A stretch of DNA of 64,000 nucleotides from Silurus meridionalis (taxonomy: Eukaryota > Chordata > Actinopteri > Siluriformes > Siluridae): positions 7,371,490 to 7,435,489 of the forward strand of contig NC_060892.1 of NCBI RefSeq assembly GCF_014805685.1, in the 5' to 3' direction. A program made the translations under genes and the position numbers. Below, in pieces: positions 21,766 through 32,385 of this stretch (positions are counted from its first letter, which is position 1; each line of letters opens with the position of its first letter). The notes beneath the pieces are model-generated. The model saw only the letters and a program-made list of their open reading frames with translations. It did no database searches and was not told the origin of the DNA.

Positions 21766-22433
21766 TGAGGAAAATAAGTATATTACCAACAGTAACCTTG
21801 GAACGGTGGTCCCAGCTTTTTTCAGGTCATTGACCAGCTCCTCCCATGTAGTTCTGGGCTGATTTCTCACCTTCCTTAGGATCATTGAGACCCCACGAGG
21901 TGCATGGAGCCCCAGTCCGAGGGAGATTGACAGTCATGTTTAGCTTCTTCCATTTTCTAATGATTGCTCCAACAGTGAACCTTTTTTCACCAAGCTGCTT
22001 GGCAATTTCCCCGTAGCCCTTTCCAGCCTTGTGGAGGTGTACACTTTTGTCTCTAGTGTCTTTGGACAGCTCTTTGGTCTTGGCCATGTTAGTAGTTGGA
22101 TTCTTACTGATTGTATGGGGTGGACAGGTGTCTTTATGCAGCTAATGACCTCAAACAGGTGCATCTAATTTAGGATAATAAATGTAGTGGAGGTGGACAT
22201 TTTAAAGGCAGACTAACAGGTCTTTGAGGGTCAGAATTCTAGCTGATAGACAGGTGTTCAAATACTTATTTGCAGCTGTATCATACAAATAAATAGTTTA
22301 AAAATCATATATTGTGATTTCTGGATTTTTTTTTTTTAGATTATGTCTCTCACAGTGGACATGCACCTACGATGACAATTTCAGACCCCTCCATGATTTC
22401 TAAGTGGGAGAACTTGCAAAATAGCAGGGTGTG
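21763..22433 (-). mobile_element. Tc1-like deletion derivative
   Basis: The plus-strand left end CAGTGAGGAAAATAAGTAT is a Tc1 inverted repeat directly after a TA array. The right part carries GTGTTCAAATACTTATTTGC and the subterminal block TTTCAGACCCCTCCATGAT. It stops at AATAGCAGGGTG, just before the second inverted repeat would be expected. Only the transposase N-terminus is kept. Confidence 0.85.
21827..22087 (-). pseudogene. Tc1 transposase N-terminal (HTH) remnant
   Basis: The minus frame starts [20 protein letters not shown] and continues [20 protein letters not shown] and [20 protein letters not shown]. This is the paired-like helix-turn-helix that binds the inverted repeat, followed by the linker toward the second DNA-binding subdomain. 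After about residue 65 the frame drifts ([15 protein letters not shown]); a parallel frame at 21688-21885 keeps [20 protein letters not shown], so one frameshift separates them. The whole DDE catalytic core is absent. Residual function is unlikely. Confidence 0.8.
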
Positions 22434-22439
22434 TGTGTG

Positions 22440-22640
22440 TTTGGTAGCTTATTGGTTAAAACACTAGACTATGGATCTGAAGGCTGTGAGTTAAAATCTC
22501 AGCCACACCCAACTGCCACTCCTCAGCCCCTGAGCAAGACCCTTAGCCCCAATGCTGTTTAGTTGTATGAATTTGAAAATTGTTAGTCACTTTGGATAAG
22601 GGCTTCTGCCAAATGCCTTAAAAGTAAATGGAAATGTATC
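22440..22640 (+). mobile_element. tRNA-derived SINE
   Basis: The head resembles a tRNA gene with a Pol III A box (GGTAGCTTATTGGTTAAA) and a B box-like GAGTTAAAATCTCAG. The body is CCTGAGCAAGACCCTTAGCC. The tail is GGATAAGGGCTTCTGCCAAA then TGCCTTAAAAGTAAATG. The tail matches the 3' end of the LINE inserted at 56866-58121. Reverse-oriented or partial relatives are at 1.1, 38.8, 53.8, 55.0, 62.2 and 63.6 kb. Confidence 0.8.
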
Positions 22641-22644
22641 ATTC

Positions 22645-23160
22645 ATACACACAGCATTGTTGAAGTCTGGGTTGTGATTGGTTAGAAGGTGTTCATGAAT
22701 TTTCAGCAGCTTTGATAGTAATGCAGCTGAAAAGGGGTTTATATTAATGCACTGGATCTAATGTAATTGTTTCTTTGGTAACAGCTGGTTCATGGTGGGT
22801 GCACAAAAATAAAAATTTATAAATAATTTGGGGAAATAGGGTTACATTTATTTTTATCGTTCCTGGAAGGAGTCTCCAGTGTTGGCACCTTTTGTAAAGC
22901 TGTAACTTTAAGTTTTCCAATATCTTTATGACAGAACCACCATCATAAATTTTATACATATACAGTATGTAACTCTTCCTATTCTTTCGGCTTCTCCCAT
23001 TATGGGTCGCCACAGCGGATCATCCGTCTCCATAGCCCCCTGTCCTCTACATCTGCCTCTTTCAAACCAACCACCTGCAGGTCTTCCCTCACCACATCCG
23101 TAAACCTTATACAGTATGTAACTAAAAATAGATGAAAAAAAGTTTATAATGTTCTCTTTT
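22645..23160 (+). mobile_element. Unclassified interspersed repeat, split by RTE tail
   Basis: Blocks GGGTTGTGATTGGTTAGAAG, GGGTTTATATTAATGCACTG and TATCGTTCCTGGAAGGAGTC look like a repeat I associate with otophysan genomes. Its class is unknown to me. It continues on the far side of an RTE insertion (22975-23107). Right border uncertain. Confidence 0.45.
22975..23107 (-). mobile_element. 5'-truncated RTE 3' end with 16-bp target duplication
   Basis: The 133-bp insert is the reverse complement of the RTE C-terminus and 3' end. The minus strand starts TTTACGGATGTGGTGAGGG and ends GAAGCCGAAAGAATAGGAAG. The 16-mer TATACAGTATGTAACT lies on both sides (22959-22974 and 23108-23123). This is a textbook target-primed insertion. 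Confidence 0.9.
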
Positions 23161-23560
23161 TTGCCAATTTAAAATAGCCAGAAGTATAAAATGCATAAAG
23201 CCATGTCCTTATGGGAAAATAATCCTCTTTAGGATGTTAACAGTAACAGTAGCTTTATCACTCCACCATGTCACTTTGTGCTTTTCTCTAATACACACTG
23301 GGGTTTATTACAGAAAGCAGAAAAGTGAAAAATAAGAACTGGAGAAAACAAAAAGGAGCATGTCATGGTGTTAGCCTAGCATGTCTGTGTGTTAGCAAAG
23401 CATGCTGTCTGTAGTTGTCTGCTGGCCAATTCTTCTCATCAAACAAGTACAATTTTACAAATAATTATTTAAGAAACAATTTGCATTCTTTCAAATGGCA
23501 TAGCTCTAATTCATATACCCGTGCACCAATGCTAGCTCAAGAGCATTCCACAATTCATTA
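23161..23560. other. Unassigned sequence
   Basis: No recognised feature. Confidence 0.4.
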
Positions 23561-23568
23561 ATTCATTC

Positions 23569-24418
23569 CAGTGGCGGGCCGTGCATTTGGTACCTGGGCA
23601 TTTAGTGACTTAATTTACCTTCTAATACCACCACTATCACGTCGCGATTATAGAACCCATCAATAGAATACAAAACGCAATATAACAACACGTGGCATTA
23701 CAGAGAGAGAGGCATTTCACATATGAAGGGTGAATACCATTTTACTAAAGCAAGAGGCTGTAAGCCAGTGGCATCGCTCGTATTCACTGGTCTAAAAGTG
23801 GCGAACAAACCCTTTCCCGGGCTGAGACAAGCTAGCCAGCTTCGGGGTTGGCCGACCTCTCCTCACGATGTCTAGCTTTTCTTGAAAATTAATTTTAAGT
23901 ACGTCCAAGACCAAATCAATTTATCTTTCTCCATAGGCATAAAAAAAGTCTAACTCAGATGTATTAATGTGTCCAGTGCTACACACGTGTTTTGCCAGTT
24001 TAACTTGGCTGTAACAGTTTCCCTCTGATCAGAGGGCAGAAAAATGCTGACGCTATTCTGGGCCAGCTAGCTGTTCCTGTGGGGAGAATATGAACTCTGA
24101 TTGGTTAAAGAAACAGAGCTATTTCTTGAGGAGACAGTGGTAAAAACGGCAGCAGTACAGACTTTGCAGGCCCTGGTCGGATTAGATTTACATGGCAGCA
24201 CATAGAGGCTGAAATCTGATTGAACAAAAAATCTAACATCCACATACACATACTGGAAGCAATGCAGCCAAGAGAAACGCTACGAAATGAAGAGAATAAA
24301 CTGTTGGGAATAAATTAATACAATTTTATGGAACAAATATTAGAATTTAGGTTGTAAATGTAGGTCAGTGCTTCTGATAGTGTTTAGGCCAGCAGAGAAG
24401 CCACTGATTCCGCCACTG
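23569..24418. mobile_element. hAT-type non-autonomous element, 850 bp
   Basis: The left end is CAGTGGCGGGCC. The right end is ATTCCGCCACTG, whose reverse complement is CAGTGGCGGAAT, so the inverted repeat is perfect over nine bases. The 8-mer ATTCATTC flanks both ends (23561-23568 and 24419-24426), the target-site length of hAT elements. There is no transposase-like frame; the longest is about 60 codons with no motif. It was presumably mobilised by an autonomous hAT elsewhere. Confidence 0.85.
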
Positions 24419-24426
24419 ATTCATTC

Positions 24427-24647
24427 TTTATAGATTACTGAATATCTCCTTGTGATTTGAGACACAGCCTCTCCTTGTACTATCACACTGACCACTCTTT
24501 CTGACTTGGCCATGGTTCTTTGATTTATGATGGCGTGTCACAATCATAATCTCTGTCCTTTTTCACTCTGTCTGTCCCCTCAGAGAGCCGTGTCTCTGGC
24601 CCTATTTCTTGCTCTGTCTCTCTCTCTCTCTCTCTCACTCTCACACA

Positions 24648-24694
<47 letters not shown>

Positions 24695-25029
24695 TCATCC
24701 TCTCCTGTCCGATTACACATACATTTATCACAGTTATTCTGGCAGAAGGTTCATTACCTACACAGACTGTTAGGAAACAGACAGATAGAGGAAAAATGCA
24801 GTCATAAAGCTTTATCCACTCGAGGCCAAGGAATAAAGGTTTATCACCTTTAGATGTGCCCATCGCTAATCTTTACATTCTGTAATATCACAAGTGTTGC
24901 AATCTGACATCACAAATCTGTTAACCCACTTTAATTTTCTGATAATGTGTTCACATGCACACATATTCTATTTTCATCTTCTAATAAAAATGTTCAGCCA
25001 GAAATCCAACACCCACAGGGGAATGATCA
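24427..25029. other. Unassigned sequence with a CT/AC microsatellite
   Basis: A (CT)n stretch at 24616-24636 is followed by (AC)n at 24641-24692. The rest shows no repeat family or exon. Confidence 0.5.
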
Positions 25030-26345
25030 GCTGAGACAAGGCTAATGTAGCTAACATGTTAAGGAAGCTCATAGCCACCAGCTCATAGGTACCAGTTGAG
25101 CACTGTAAAACTAAATGGCATCCTACAAGGTTCTACCTCAAGCCCACTTTAACACTTCTTGTATAGCTAGATCTTTGTAGGTGTAAATCACAAAATATGA
25201 TGTTAGCTTTCATTTGTTCAGTACATTTCCAAGCAAATGTAACTAACATGTACAGGAGGCTCATAACACCACTTATCTGTTACCAATGTATTTTGTAACC
25301 TTAAGGGCCTCTATTGCTTAAATGCAGGTAAACACTAATGACCCAGAAAAATCCGGTACGCAAAAAACATAAATTTAAACAACAGCGGCCACTATTCATT
25401 AAATGTCCGTGCGAGAACATGCCTGGCGTTAGGCACGTTACCTTGAACACACTTGGAGAACAGTTTGTTGTCATGCTGCGGAAAAGCAGACACTTTGTAC
25501 ATTGAACTGTACAAAAAGACCTATTTACATATTTGAGCAATAGCACACTCTAAGGTCACAAATATTATGGTCACAGAATCTGGTGTAACATTGGTATATC
25601 ATCCGCTTGGGAAATAACATATGCTCTTTGAACAGCCCGCCGATGTAACCATCGATAACAGACAGAAACTGACTCTTTTGTACATTCTGAAATAGTGACC
25701 AGTGTATAACTCCAAGGATATCAATGGTTACATTTGCATGCCTTTCGAAAGGAAGAGTTTTTTCTTGAGAGGAAGATACACTGGCACACCACAACTTCAG
25801 CTGGTGCTGCTACAAGTTTATTCTCATAATTGTTACTTTATTCTTCTTAGTGCTACGACTTTATTATTGTAATTTTGACTTTATCTCTCATATTGCTATG
25901 ACCTACTCTCGTAATCTTAATGGCATTAAAACGCAGTCGTAGTAAATCAGAAAACATGATGTTGGCTATTTCTAAGCTAATGTAGCTAACATGTAAATGA
26001 GGGTCATAGCCACTACTTAAGCACTGTAAAACTCAAATGGCATCCCACAGGGTTCTCCTTTAGGCCCACTTGTATAGCTAGCTGCTTGGATGTGTAACTC
26101 ACAAAACATGATGCTGGCTTTCATTTGCAGAGCACATTTCCAAGCCAATGTAACTAACATGTAAAGGAAGTTATTGCTACCAGTTCAGCATTGTGGAATT
26201 CCTACAGCATCCCTCAAGGTTCTTCTTTAGACACATTTCATTTATATCAAAATGTTTAACTGACAAAACATGATGTTGCACAGTACATTTCCAGACAAAT
26301 GTAGCCAACAGTTAATAGAAGTGAATAGCTGCCAATTTAGCATCA
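25030..26345 (+). repeat. Diverged tandem repeat, five units, interrupted
   Basis: The word AATGTAGCTAACATGT (or one to two changes from it) recurs at 25043, 25236, 25979, 26147 and 26298. Steps are 193, 743, 168 and 151 bases. Each unit also carries versions of TTTCATTTGTTCAGTACATT, CATAGCCACCAG and, in several, AATGGCATCCCACAGGGTTC. The 743-base step holds unrelated sequence (about 25300-25930), so four adjacent steps fit a 150-195 bp unit with deletions. Confidence 0.65.
25301..25794 (-). pseudogene. Possible PIF/Harbinger transposase relic
   Basis: Two minus frames are open through this stretch. One (25525-25794) reads VTIDILGVIHWSLFQNV, VIDGYIGGLFKEHMLFPKR and QCYTRFCDHNICDLRV. This resembles the Harbinger core pattern V.G.IDGTHI..., (N)RK..., QV.CD. 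The other (25301-25546) reads TPGMFSHGHLMNSG, similar to the WPGS.HDS..L.NS block. The order on the minus strand is correct for the family. The catalytic blocks are degraded and my alignment is by eye, so this is a tentative call. It lies inside the tandem repeat region. Confidence 0.35.
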
Positions 26346-26868
26346 TAAATCATCACACCTTGAGTCTTTGGTTTCAGTAAAACCATACAGAGCAAATTAA
26401 TCTGTTTATAATGATGTACAAATCATACATCAACTGTTGCATCGTGCAAATCACGTACATGATCAAGCTCCATTTTCAGACGTTAGTCCTTTTTACCTCA
26501 GTCTGCTTCACTCATGATTTTTGCTAGGAGTATTTCTGTGACATTTGTTATGGTTTTAGAAAGCTCTGTGTTATAGCGGCAACATGCTACAGTCAAGGTT
26601 ATTCATGTTTCAATTATTTGTACCATTAGCCTTGTCGCTGCAGGATCTTTTGAATTTTTTTACATTTTGTGTTCAAAATGTTTTTTTGAAAGCATGTTTC
26701 TACATAAAACAGTCTTAAATCCTTTTTTCTATATTAGTTATTTTTATGTGATCTTAAAAGACCTTAAGATGTAATGTTTATATACCCAAAGTAAATGGAA
26801 GACACCCTTTTTTCTATATGCAAATTAAAATACACATATCAACCAAAATATTATATAAATCAAGTATT

Positions 26869-26917
<49 letters not shown>

Positions 26918-27183
26918 TGTGTAACATTTGAGCCAATTAAACTGAATTGCATAAAACTGATGAGAGGAATAGATTTTTAGAAAACAAGATTTTTCATGAA
27001 AGGAATGTGAAAAAAAAAGAGTGGGAAGAGGAAGAGTAAAAGAGAAAGATCCTGAAACAGAGAGTGGGTTTTTTTACAAGTGAGTGAATATCTGAAAGGG
27101 GACGCTGCGATGTTCTTGCTGAGGCCGTGAAGCCATGACCTAATACTCTGCAGGAGATAAAAGTAGAGGGAGGGAAAGAGTGA

Positions 27184-27186
<3 letters not shown>
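26346..27186. other. AT-rich unassigned sequence
   Basis: It contains an (AAT)n array at 26871-26917. No exon, RNA or transposon was recognised. Confidence 0.45.
26871..26917. repeat. (AAT)n microsatellite
   Basis: About 15 uninterrupted AAT units. Confidence 0.95.

Positions 27187-27228
<42 letters not shown>
27187..27228. repeat. (AG)n microsatellite
   Basis: About 20 AG units, complementary to the (CT)n array at 27559. Confidence 0.96.
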
Positions 27229-27231
<3 letters not shown>

Positions 27232-27558
27232 GAGGGCAAGAGATAAAGAACGGAGACAGAGAGGTATTTATATGTGCAGCAGGTACAGAAGTGTGAACTG
27301 ATGGATTCTGTTCTATCTCAGCTGAAAAACTGCAAACAGTGATTTAGAGCTATACGAGAAGAATGAGGAAGAACATTCTCTATCGCTCTCTTTCTCTCTC
27401 TATCTCTCTCTTTTTCCTCTCCCCCTCTCTTTTACTTTATTTGTCTTAGACTTTCTTCTCTTTTTTTCTACTTTGTTCTTGGTCTCGCACTGTCTTTCTC
27501 TTTGTTTATGACTGTCTGAATCTCTGTCTATCTTTTAGAGAATTTAAGTGTTCAAGGA

Positions 27559-27636
<78 letters not shown>
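27559..27636. repeat. (CT)n microsatellite in a pyrimidine-rich stretch
   Basis: About 38 CT units with one GT interruption. The DNA from about 27375 is already strongly pyrimidine-rich. Confidence 0.95.
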
Positions 27637-27639
<3 letters not shown>

Positions 27640-28407
27640 TCCCTTTATGTCCTGCAGAGTTTTAGGTCATAGCTTCATGGACTCAGTAAGAACATCATAG
27701 AAAGAGCATGTCCTGCATGTTCACACTGACACTGGAGACTACTTCTAAAAATGTGAACTCGATCATCTCCTCACAGCAAACTTAAACTACAATAAATCTA
27801 ATAAGTTTTATATGTTTATTTGGAGTATTTATTATGCTACACCCTGTGACTGAGCTGTTACTATAGAATCCATAAAGTATTAGACCATGTACACTTAGTC
27901 CTTTGGACCCGAGCATATTGGTCTCAATCACACACACAAACACTCCTTCAGGGCATGAGCCACATTTGAAACTGTATGTGTGTAGTAGTGTGTGTTGAGA
28001 AGTATGTAGAAGTGTGTGTGTGTGTACAAGAGTGTGTAGACGTGTGTAAGTGACCTACAGGCTCATTAGGGTTGCTTTGTTAAGAAAACCCTGACCTTTA
28101 GATGCCATAATGAAGCCTGATGTGAATTCTAATCATGCACAATGATGTCTAAAGTTAGATTTAGTGAAGAGACAGATGGACATTGAAGGCCAGGCCTCAT
28201 GCGGAAAGTCACAACAGGGAGAAACGGCAACAGCAGAGAGCAGCGAAAGTCCAAACTGAACATTTTAAATATTTTTTGGTGTCATCCATTGTCTGTGAGG
28301 AGGCAGTGTGGCTGCTGGATTTCTACATGTGGCTCCTGATTGGCTGGACAGTTTGAACGTTATAAAAGATCAAAGAGATGTCGTGTGCACTGGCAGCTAT
28401 GTGGGAA

Positions 28408-28408
<1 letters not shown>
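27637..28408. other. Unassigned sequence, candidate conserved block
   Basis: The segment at about 28060-28390 is free of repeats and GC-balanced, with TGACCTTTAGATGCCATAAT and CTGATTGGCTGG. I see no exon. Conservation cannot be judged from one sequence. Confidence 0.25.

Positions 28409-28460
<52 letters not shown>
28409..28460. repeat. (GT)n microsatellite
   Basis: About 25 GT units. Confidence 0.96.
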
Positions 28461-28464
<4 letters not shown>

Positions 28465-28577
28465 AGAAAGGGTAAGCAGCAAAGCCTGACTTACCTTCCA
28501 TACCATCATCTTCTATTAAAAAATTTAAGCTCATAAAACACATTTTACAAGCTCTCATAGATACAATAGTGTGTACT

Positions 28578-28578
<1 letters not shown>

Positions 28579-28616
<38 letters not shown>
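28579..28616. repeat. (GT)n microsatellite
   Basis: About 18 GT units just upstream of a Tc1 end. Confidence 0.95.
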
Positions 28617-28620
<4 letters not shown>

Positions 28621-28635
28621 ACATACAGTATGTGT

Positions 28636-29790
28636 GTATACAGTCATGCAGAAAAAAGATTACACCCTCTTTGACTTACAAGATTGTAGGTATCAGCAAA
28701 TAATAAAATCCTGCTGGTCCTTATTAGGTCTTAAAAGTAGGTAAATACAACCTTAGATGAACAACACATGACATATTACACTGTCATTATTTATATTTTA
28801 AAAACATCAAGCTAAAATCGAGAAGCTTCGTACTGTATTAAAATCTAATTACAATCTTACTGCTTCCATAGGACTTAAGAAGCTAAGTAGCAGCGAGGTG
28901 TTGCCTATCAAATGCCCTTAATTAATTAATCATCATCAAGTGCGACTACATCCAAAAAATTGAATTTTTCAAAGTTTGGTGCGTTGGAGCGTTTTGGTGT
29001 GTGTGAACACAATGCCAAAAATGAAATACATCAGCAGTGATCTTAAAGAATCAATTGCTGCATCCCATTATTTTTTGGAGGCCATTTTAAGATCTGTCAT
29101 TCTACAGTGACAAACATTATTGACAAGTGGAAAACATTCAAGACAGTTGCCAATCTTCCCAAAAAGTAGACGTCCCAGCAAATTCAAAGTCAGACCATGC
29201 AATATAAAAAAAAAAAAAAAAATCCCAGACTACAGGCCTCAGTTAGCATGTTAAAACTTCATGAAAATGCAATTAGAAAAAGCATAAATAAGAAAGGTTT
29301 GTTTGGAAGGGTTGTCAGGAGGAAGGCTCTCCTCTCTACAAAGAACAAACCACAATCAATGTCTTTTGGATAAGCAAGACCAAAGTGGAGATTTTAATGC
29401 TGGTATGCTGTTTTGTTTTTGCCAAATGTGGCGCTGTGCATTAACACCTTATACTTAAAACAGTGGAGGAGATGTGATGATTTACGCTTGTTTTGCAGCC
29501 CCAGGCCCTGGCCAGTCATCGAGTCAACCATGAATGCCACTGTATACCAAAGTATTCTAGAGGCAAATATAAGGCAATTTTTCCAACAGCTAAAGCTTGA
29601 CTGAAACTAGGACATGCAATAGGACAATGATCCCAGGCACACCAGCAAACCTAACACAGAGTGGCTGAAAAAGAACAGAATCATGGTGCTGCAATGGCCC
29701 AGTCAAAGTCCAGTCATCACCCTGAGTAATATGTTGTCCAATATATTCACTCTGAATAAAATGTTTTAACACCTATTAATTTAAATATCA
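28636..29790 (+). pseudogene. Tc1-like transposon with transposase pseudogene
   Basis: The left end TACAGTCATGCAGAAAAAAG fits an ACAGTCATGTGAAAAA-type Tc1 inverted repeat at a TA. Transposase remnants run through the plus strand. Around 29413-29604 the frames show WRRCDDLRLFCSPRPWP (from GGGDVM..ACFAAPGPG) and NATVYQSILEANIRQF. The block at about 29620-29650 is GGACAATGATCCCAGGCACA, i.e. the DNDPRHT motif with the second catalytic Asp. [17 protein letters not shown] follows. Stops and frame changes are frequent and the SPDLNPIE block has decayed. No right inverted repeat was found. Confidence 0.75.
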
Positions 29791-30380
29791 GGAATTTAAA
29801 AAAAAAAAATACTGAATAATAAGTGTTAATTTTTTTATTCTTGACTTCCACACCACTAGGGGTAGTGTGACCTGAGATTTTCTGCAAACCTAGGGCAATT
29901 GAGCATAACTTTCTGGTCTATCGGTGCTAAATCATCATATTGGTGCTGGAAATCATTAGGATCAGAAAAAGGGCTGTGGCTAAAAGAGACCGTGGTCTTC
30001 TGTGTGGAAATCTCTCTCAAACTAGGTGTATTCGTTAAACGAATAAATGTTAAATATCATTTTCGGAGCAAATGAAATGTAAACAAAAATGTAAAATCAT
30101 CTCATAACTGACGGCCCATTTACAAAACGAAAAAAAAAAAAAAAGATTGAAATGGAAGGGTGCTGCTGGTCCATTTGTCAATTCCGCTCTCTTGGACGAA
30201 TGCCGAATTTATGGAGAAACCCTTTCCTTTTCCATCAGACCAGACAGACAGAATATTTTATAACTGATGTTAAAGCTTGACTGCTATAAATCAAATCAAC
30301 AGCTTCATTTCCTTTTAGAGAGTTTTATTTGAGATGCAGATTACATATGTAACTGCCTGATCTGTGTTTTAGGTAAATAA
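29791..30380. other. Unassigned sequence
   Basis: No recognised repeat, RNA gene or exon. Confidence 0.4.
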
Positions 30381-30440
30381 AAACACACAAACACACACAC
30401 GCACACACACACACGCACACACGCACACACGCACACACAC
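30381..30440. repeat. Imperfect (CA)n with CG interruptions
   Basis: ACACAC runs are broken by regularly spaced ACACGC units. Confidence 0.93.
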
Positions 30441-30863
30441 CTGTCAGTGTGTGTGGTGTAATTATTAATCCCCGAAAAGCCTTTGTTAACCTGACCAGCC
30501 CAAAGCAACATTAGGAATTCAGCTCTTTTCCTCTGTTCTCTCACCTGCGTGTCACAGGACAATCAGTATTCCTCTCGCTTCCTCTCTTTCTCTCACTCCT
30601 CCTTCGAAACCTCCTCCTCTTCCTCCTTCTCCTCCTCCTCTCTCTCTCTCTTTTTCTGGACTCGGCCATAAAAAGAAGGACAGAGTGAGAGTAGGGGAAC
30701 GGAAAAAAAAAAAGAGATTGCTTCTGCCTTGTTTACAGCTCTCCACTGCACGCTATTAAATGGGGAATTCACTTTCAATCTAATCTCCATCTATTACCAT
30801 ATGGGTAAAGGCACTGTTAAATAAAACCACGCATTCAGCTGAAGGGAAGGCAGAGCTGTCCCA

Positions 30864-30864
<1 letters not shown>
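30441..30864. other. Pyrimidine tract and candidate conserved block
   Basis: 30560-30655 is a CT-rich tract (CTCCTCCTCTTCCTCC-like). 30720-30855 is repeat-free, with an AT-core segment CTATTAAATGGGGAATTCAC that has the look of a non-coding regulatory sequence. This is an impression from composition only. Confidence 0.3.

Positions 30865-30952
<88 letters not shown>
30865..30952. repeat. (CA)n microsatellite
   Basis: About 44 uninterrupted CA units, the longest CA array in the window. Confidence 0.97.
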
Positions 30953-30954
<2 letters not shown>

Positions 30955-31059
30955 AGCAACAACCGGAAGGAGACCATGGCTTACACATTTGTTTGGATCA
31001 TGCACCTATGCACCAAACTGTGCAAGAATTGGATAAAAAGTGTTCTGATTGATATATCA

Positions 31060-32385
31060 CTTTCCAGGCAGGCAGACAGACAGACAGCTAGTGAATGGGC
31101 ATACATATAGACAGACATATACACCCAGACAGAGACAAACAAAAAGCAGACAGATTTGTAGACAGACAGTAAGTCAGACATTTAGACAGACATTTAGACA
31201 GAAAGTAAATTGATTGGTTTACACAATCAGACAGAAACACACACACACACACATACTTACAAATACATGCAAATACACAGTGAGACACACAGACAAGTGG
31301 ACAGACAGATATACGATAGGATAGACAGGCTTACAGACACAATTCTTTTTTATGTGATACACTCTGTGATGGACTTGGCTATGAGGGTGAGACAGTGTGT
31401 GTCTGTGCTTTGTGTATGAGATTGTAGGTAAGGAAGTGGACACTGTAGGGCACACAATGTAGGGGCAGGGTGATTTGAGATGCTGCTCATGTTTTCAATT
31501 GAGCGTGTGTTTCTTCAGAAAGGCCGATTATAGCCGAGCTCAGAGTGATGGATGGAGGCTGTTACTCTCGTGCTTTCCCTCACTTTAATGCTTTAACCCT
31601 CAAACCTGCAAGCACTTTTAAGCGGTTTTACTGCCTTTATTAATAAACTGTACTTGCAGCATTTAAGCCATACACAAGGTCACACACATCGTTCCGTATG
31701 GACACACATCATACAAACATCATAAAATTGGTTATATCCTCCAATGGGCATGTTATAATTATATATTTATTAGCCTAATAATTAGTCACAGGCTCAATTC
31801 CAAATAGTGAACAACACACACATGCAGACACACTGTCCGAAAAAATGACACACGCACGCATGCACACACATATTTAGACAGACAAATGGACACACAGTCA
31901 TACAGAAAAAAAAGAATGACATACACACAGTCAGAGAGAAATACACACTAACACAGAAAAACAGACAGACAGACACAAATAATGTCAAAGAGAAGGACAG
32001 CGAGACAAGCTGTCTGAAAGAAATTCAGACACACCCACAATGTCAGAGAGAAAAGACAGACGCACACTGTCAGAGAGAAAGTCAGAAGGACCACAAGTCA
32101 CTGTTAAAGAGAAAAACAGAAGGACAGACAGACACTGTCGGAGAGAAAAGATAGACAGACAGACACACACTGCCATCGAGAGAGACAGTAAGACACACAC
32201 CCACACACTGTCTGAGACAAAGTCAGACAGACAGACAGAAAGTGTCAGAGTGAACAACAGTCAGATACACACATTCAGAAAGAAAAGACAGACAGACACT
32301 GACAGAGAAAAAGGCAGTTAGACACACAAACACTGTCAGAGACAAAGACAGACAGACAGGCAGACAGACAGACATTCAAACAGAC
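31060..32385. repeat. CAGA-rich degenerate minisatellite (two blocks)
   Basis: 31060-31340 and 31790-32385 are built of CAGACAGACA words. In the second block a longer unit recurs, approximately ACACACTGTCAGAGAGAAA plus a variable CAGACAGA spacer, at spacings of roughly 25-60 bases. More than ten diverged copies can be counted (for example around 31925, 32040, 32066, 32138, 32165, 32205, 32240 and 32330). The block between them (about 31350-31790) is non-repetitive. Confidence 0.8.

Noticed and set aside
22440..22515. Possible tRNA gene
   Set aside because: A and B boxes are present, but no cloverleaf can be closed and the sequence continues into a SINE body and LINE-type tail.
31790..32385. 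CRISPR-like look of repeated TGTCAGAGAGAAA words with spacers
   Set aside because: Repeats are diverged, spacers are simple CAGA runs of variable length, and the DNA is eukaryotic. It is a minisatellite.
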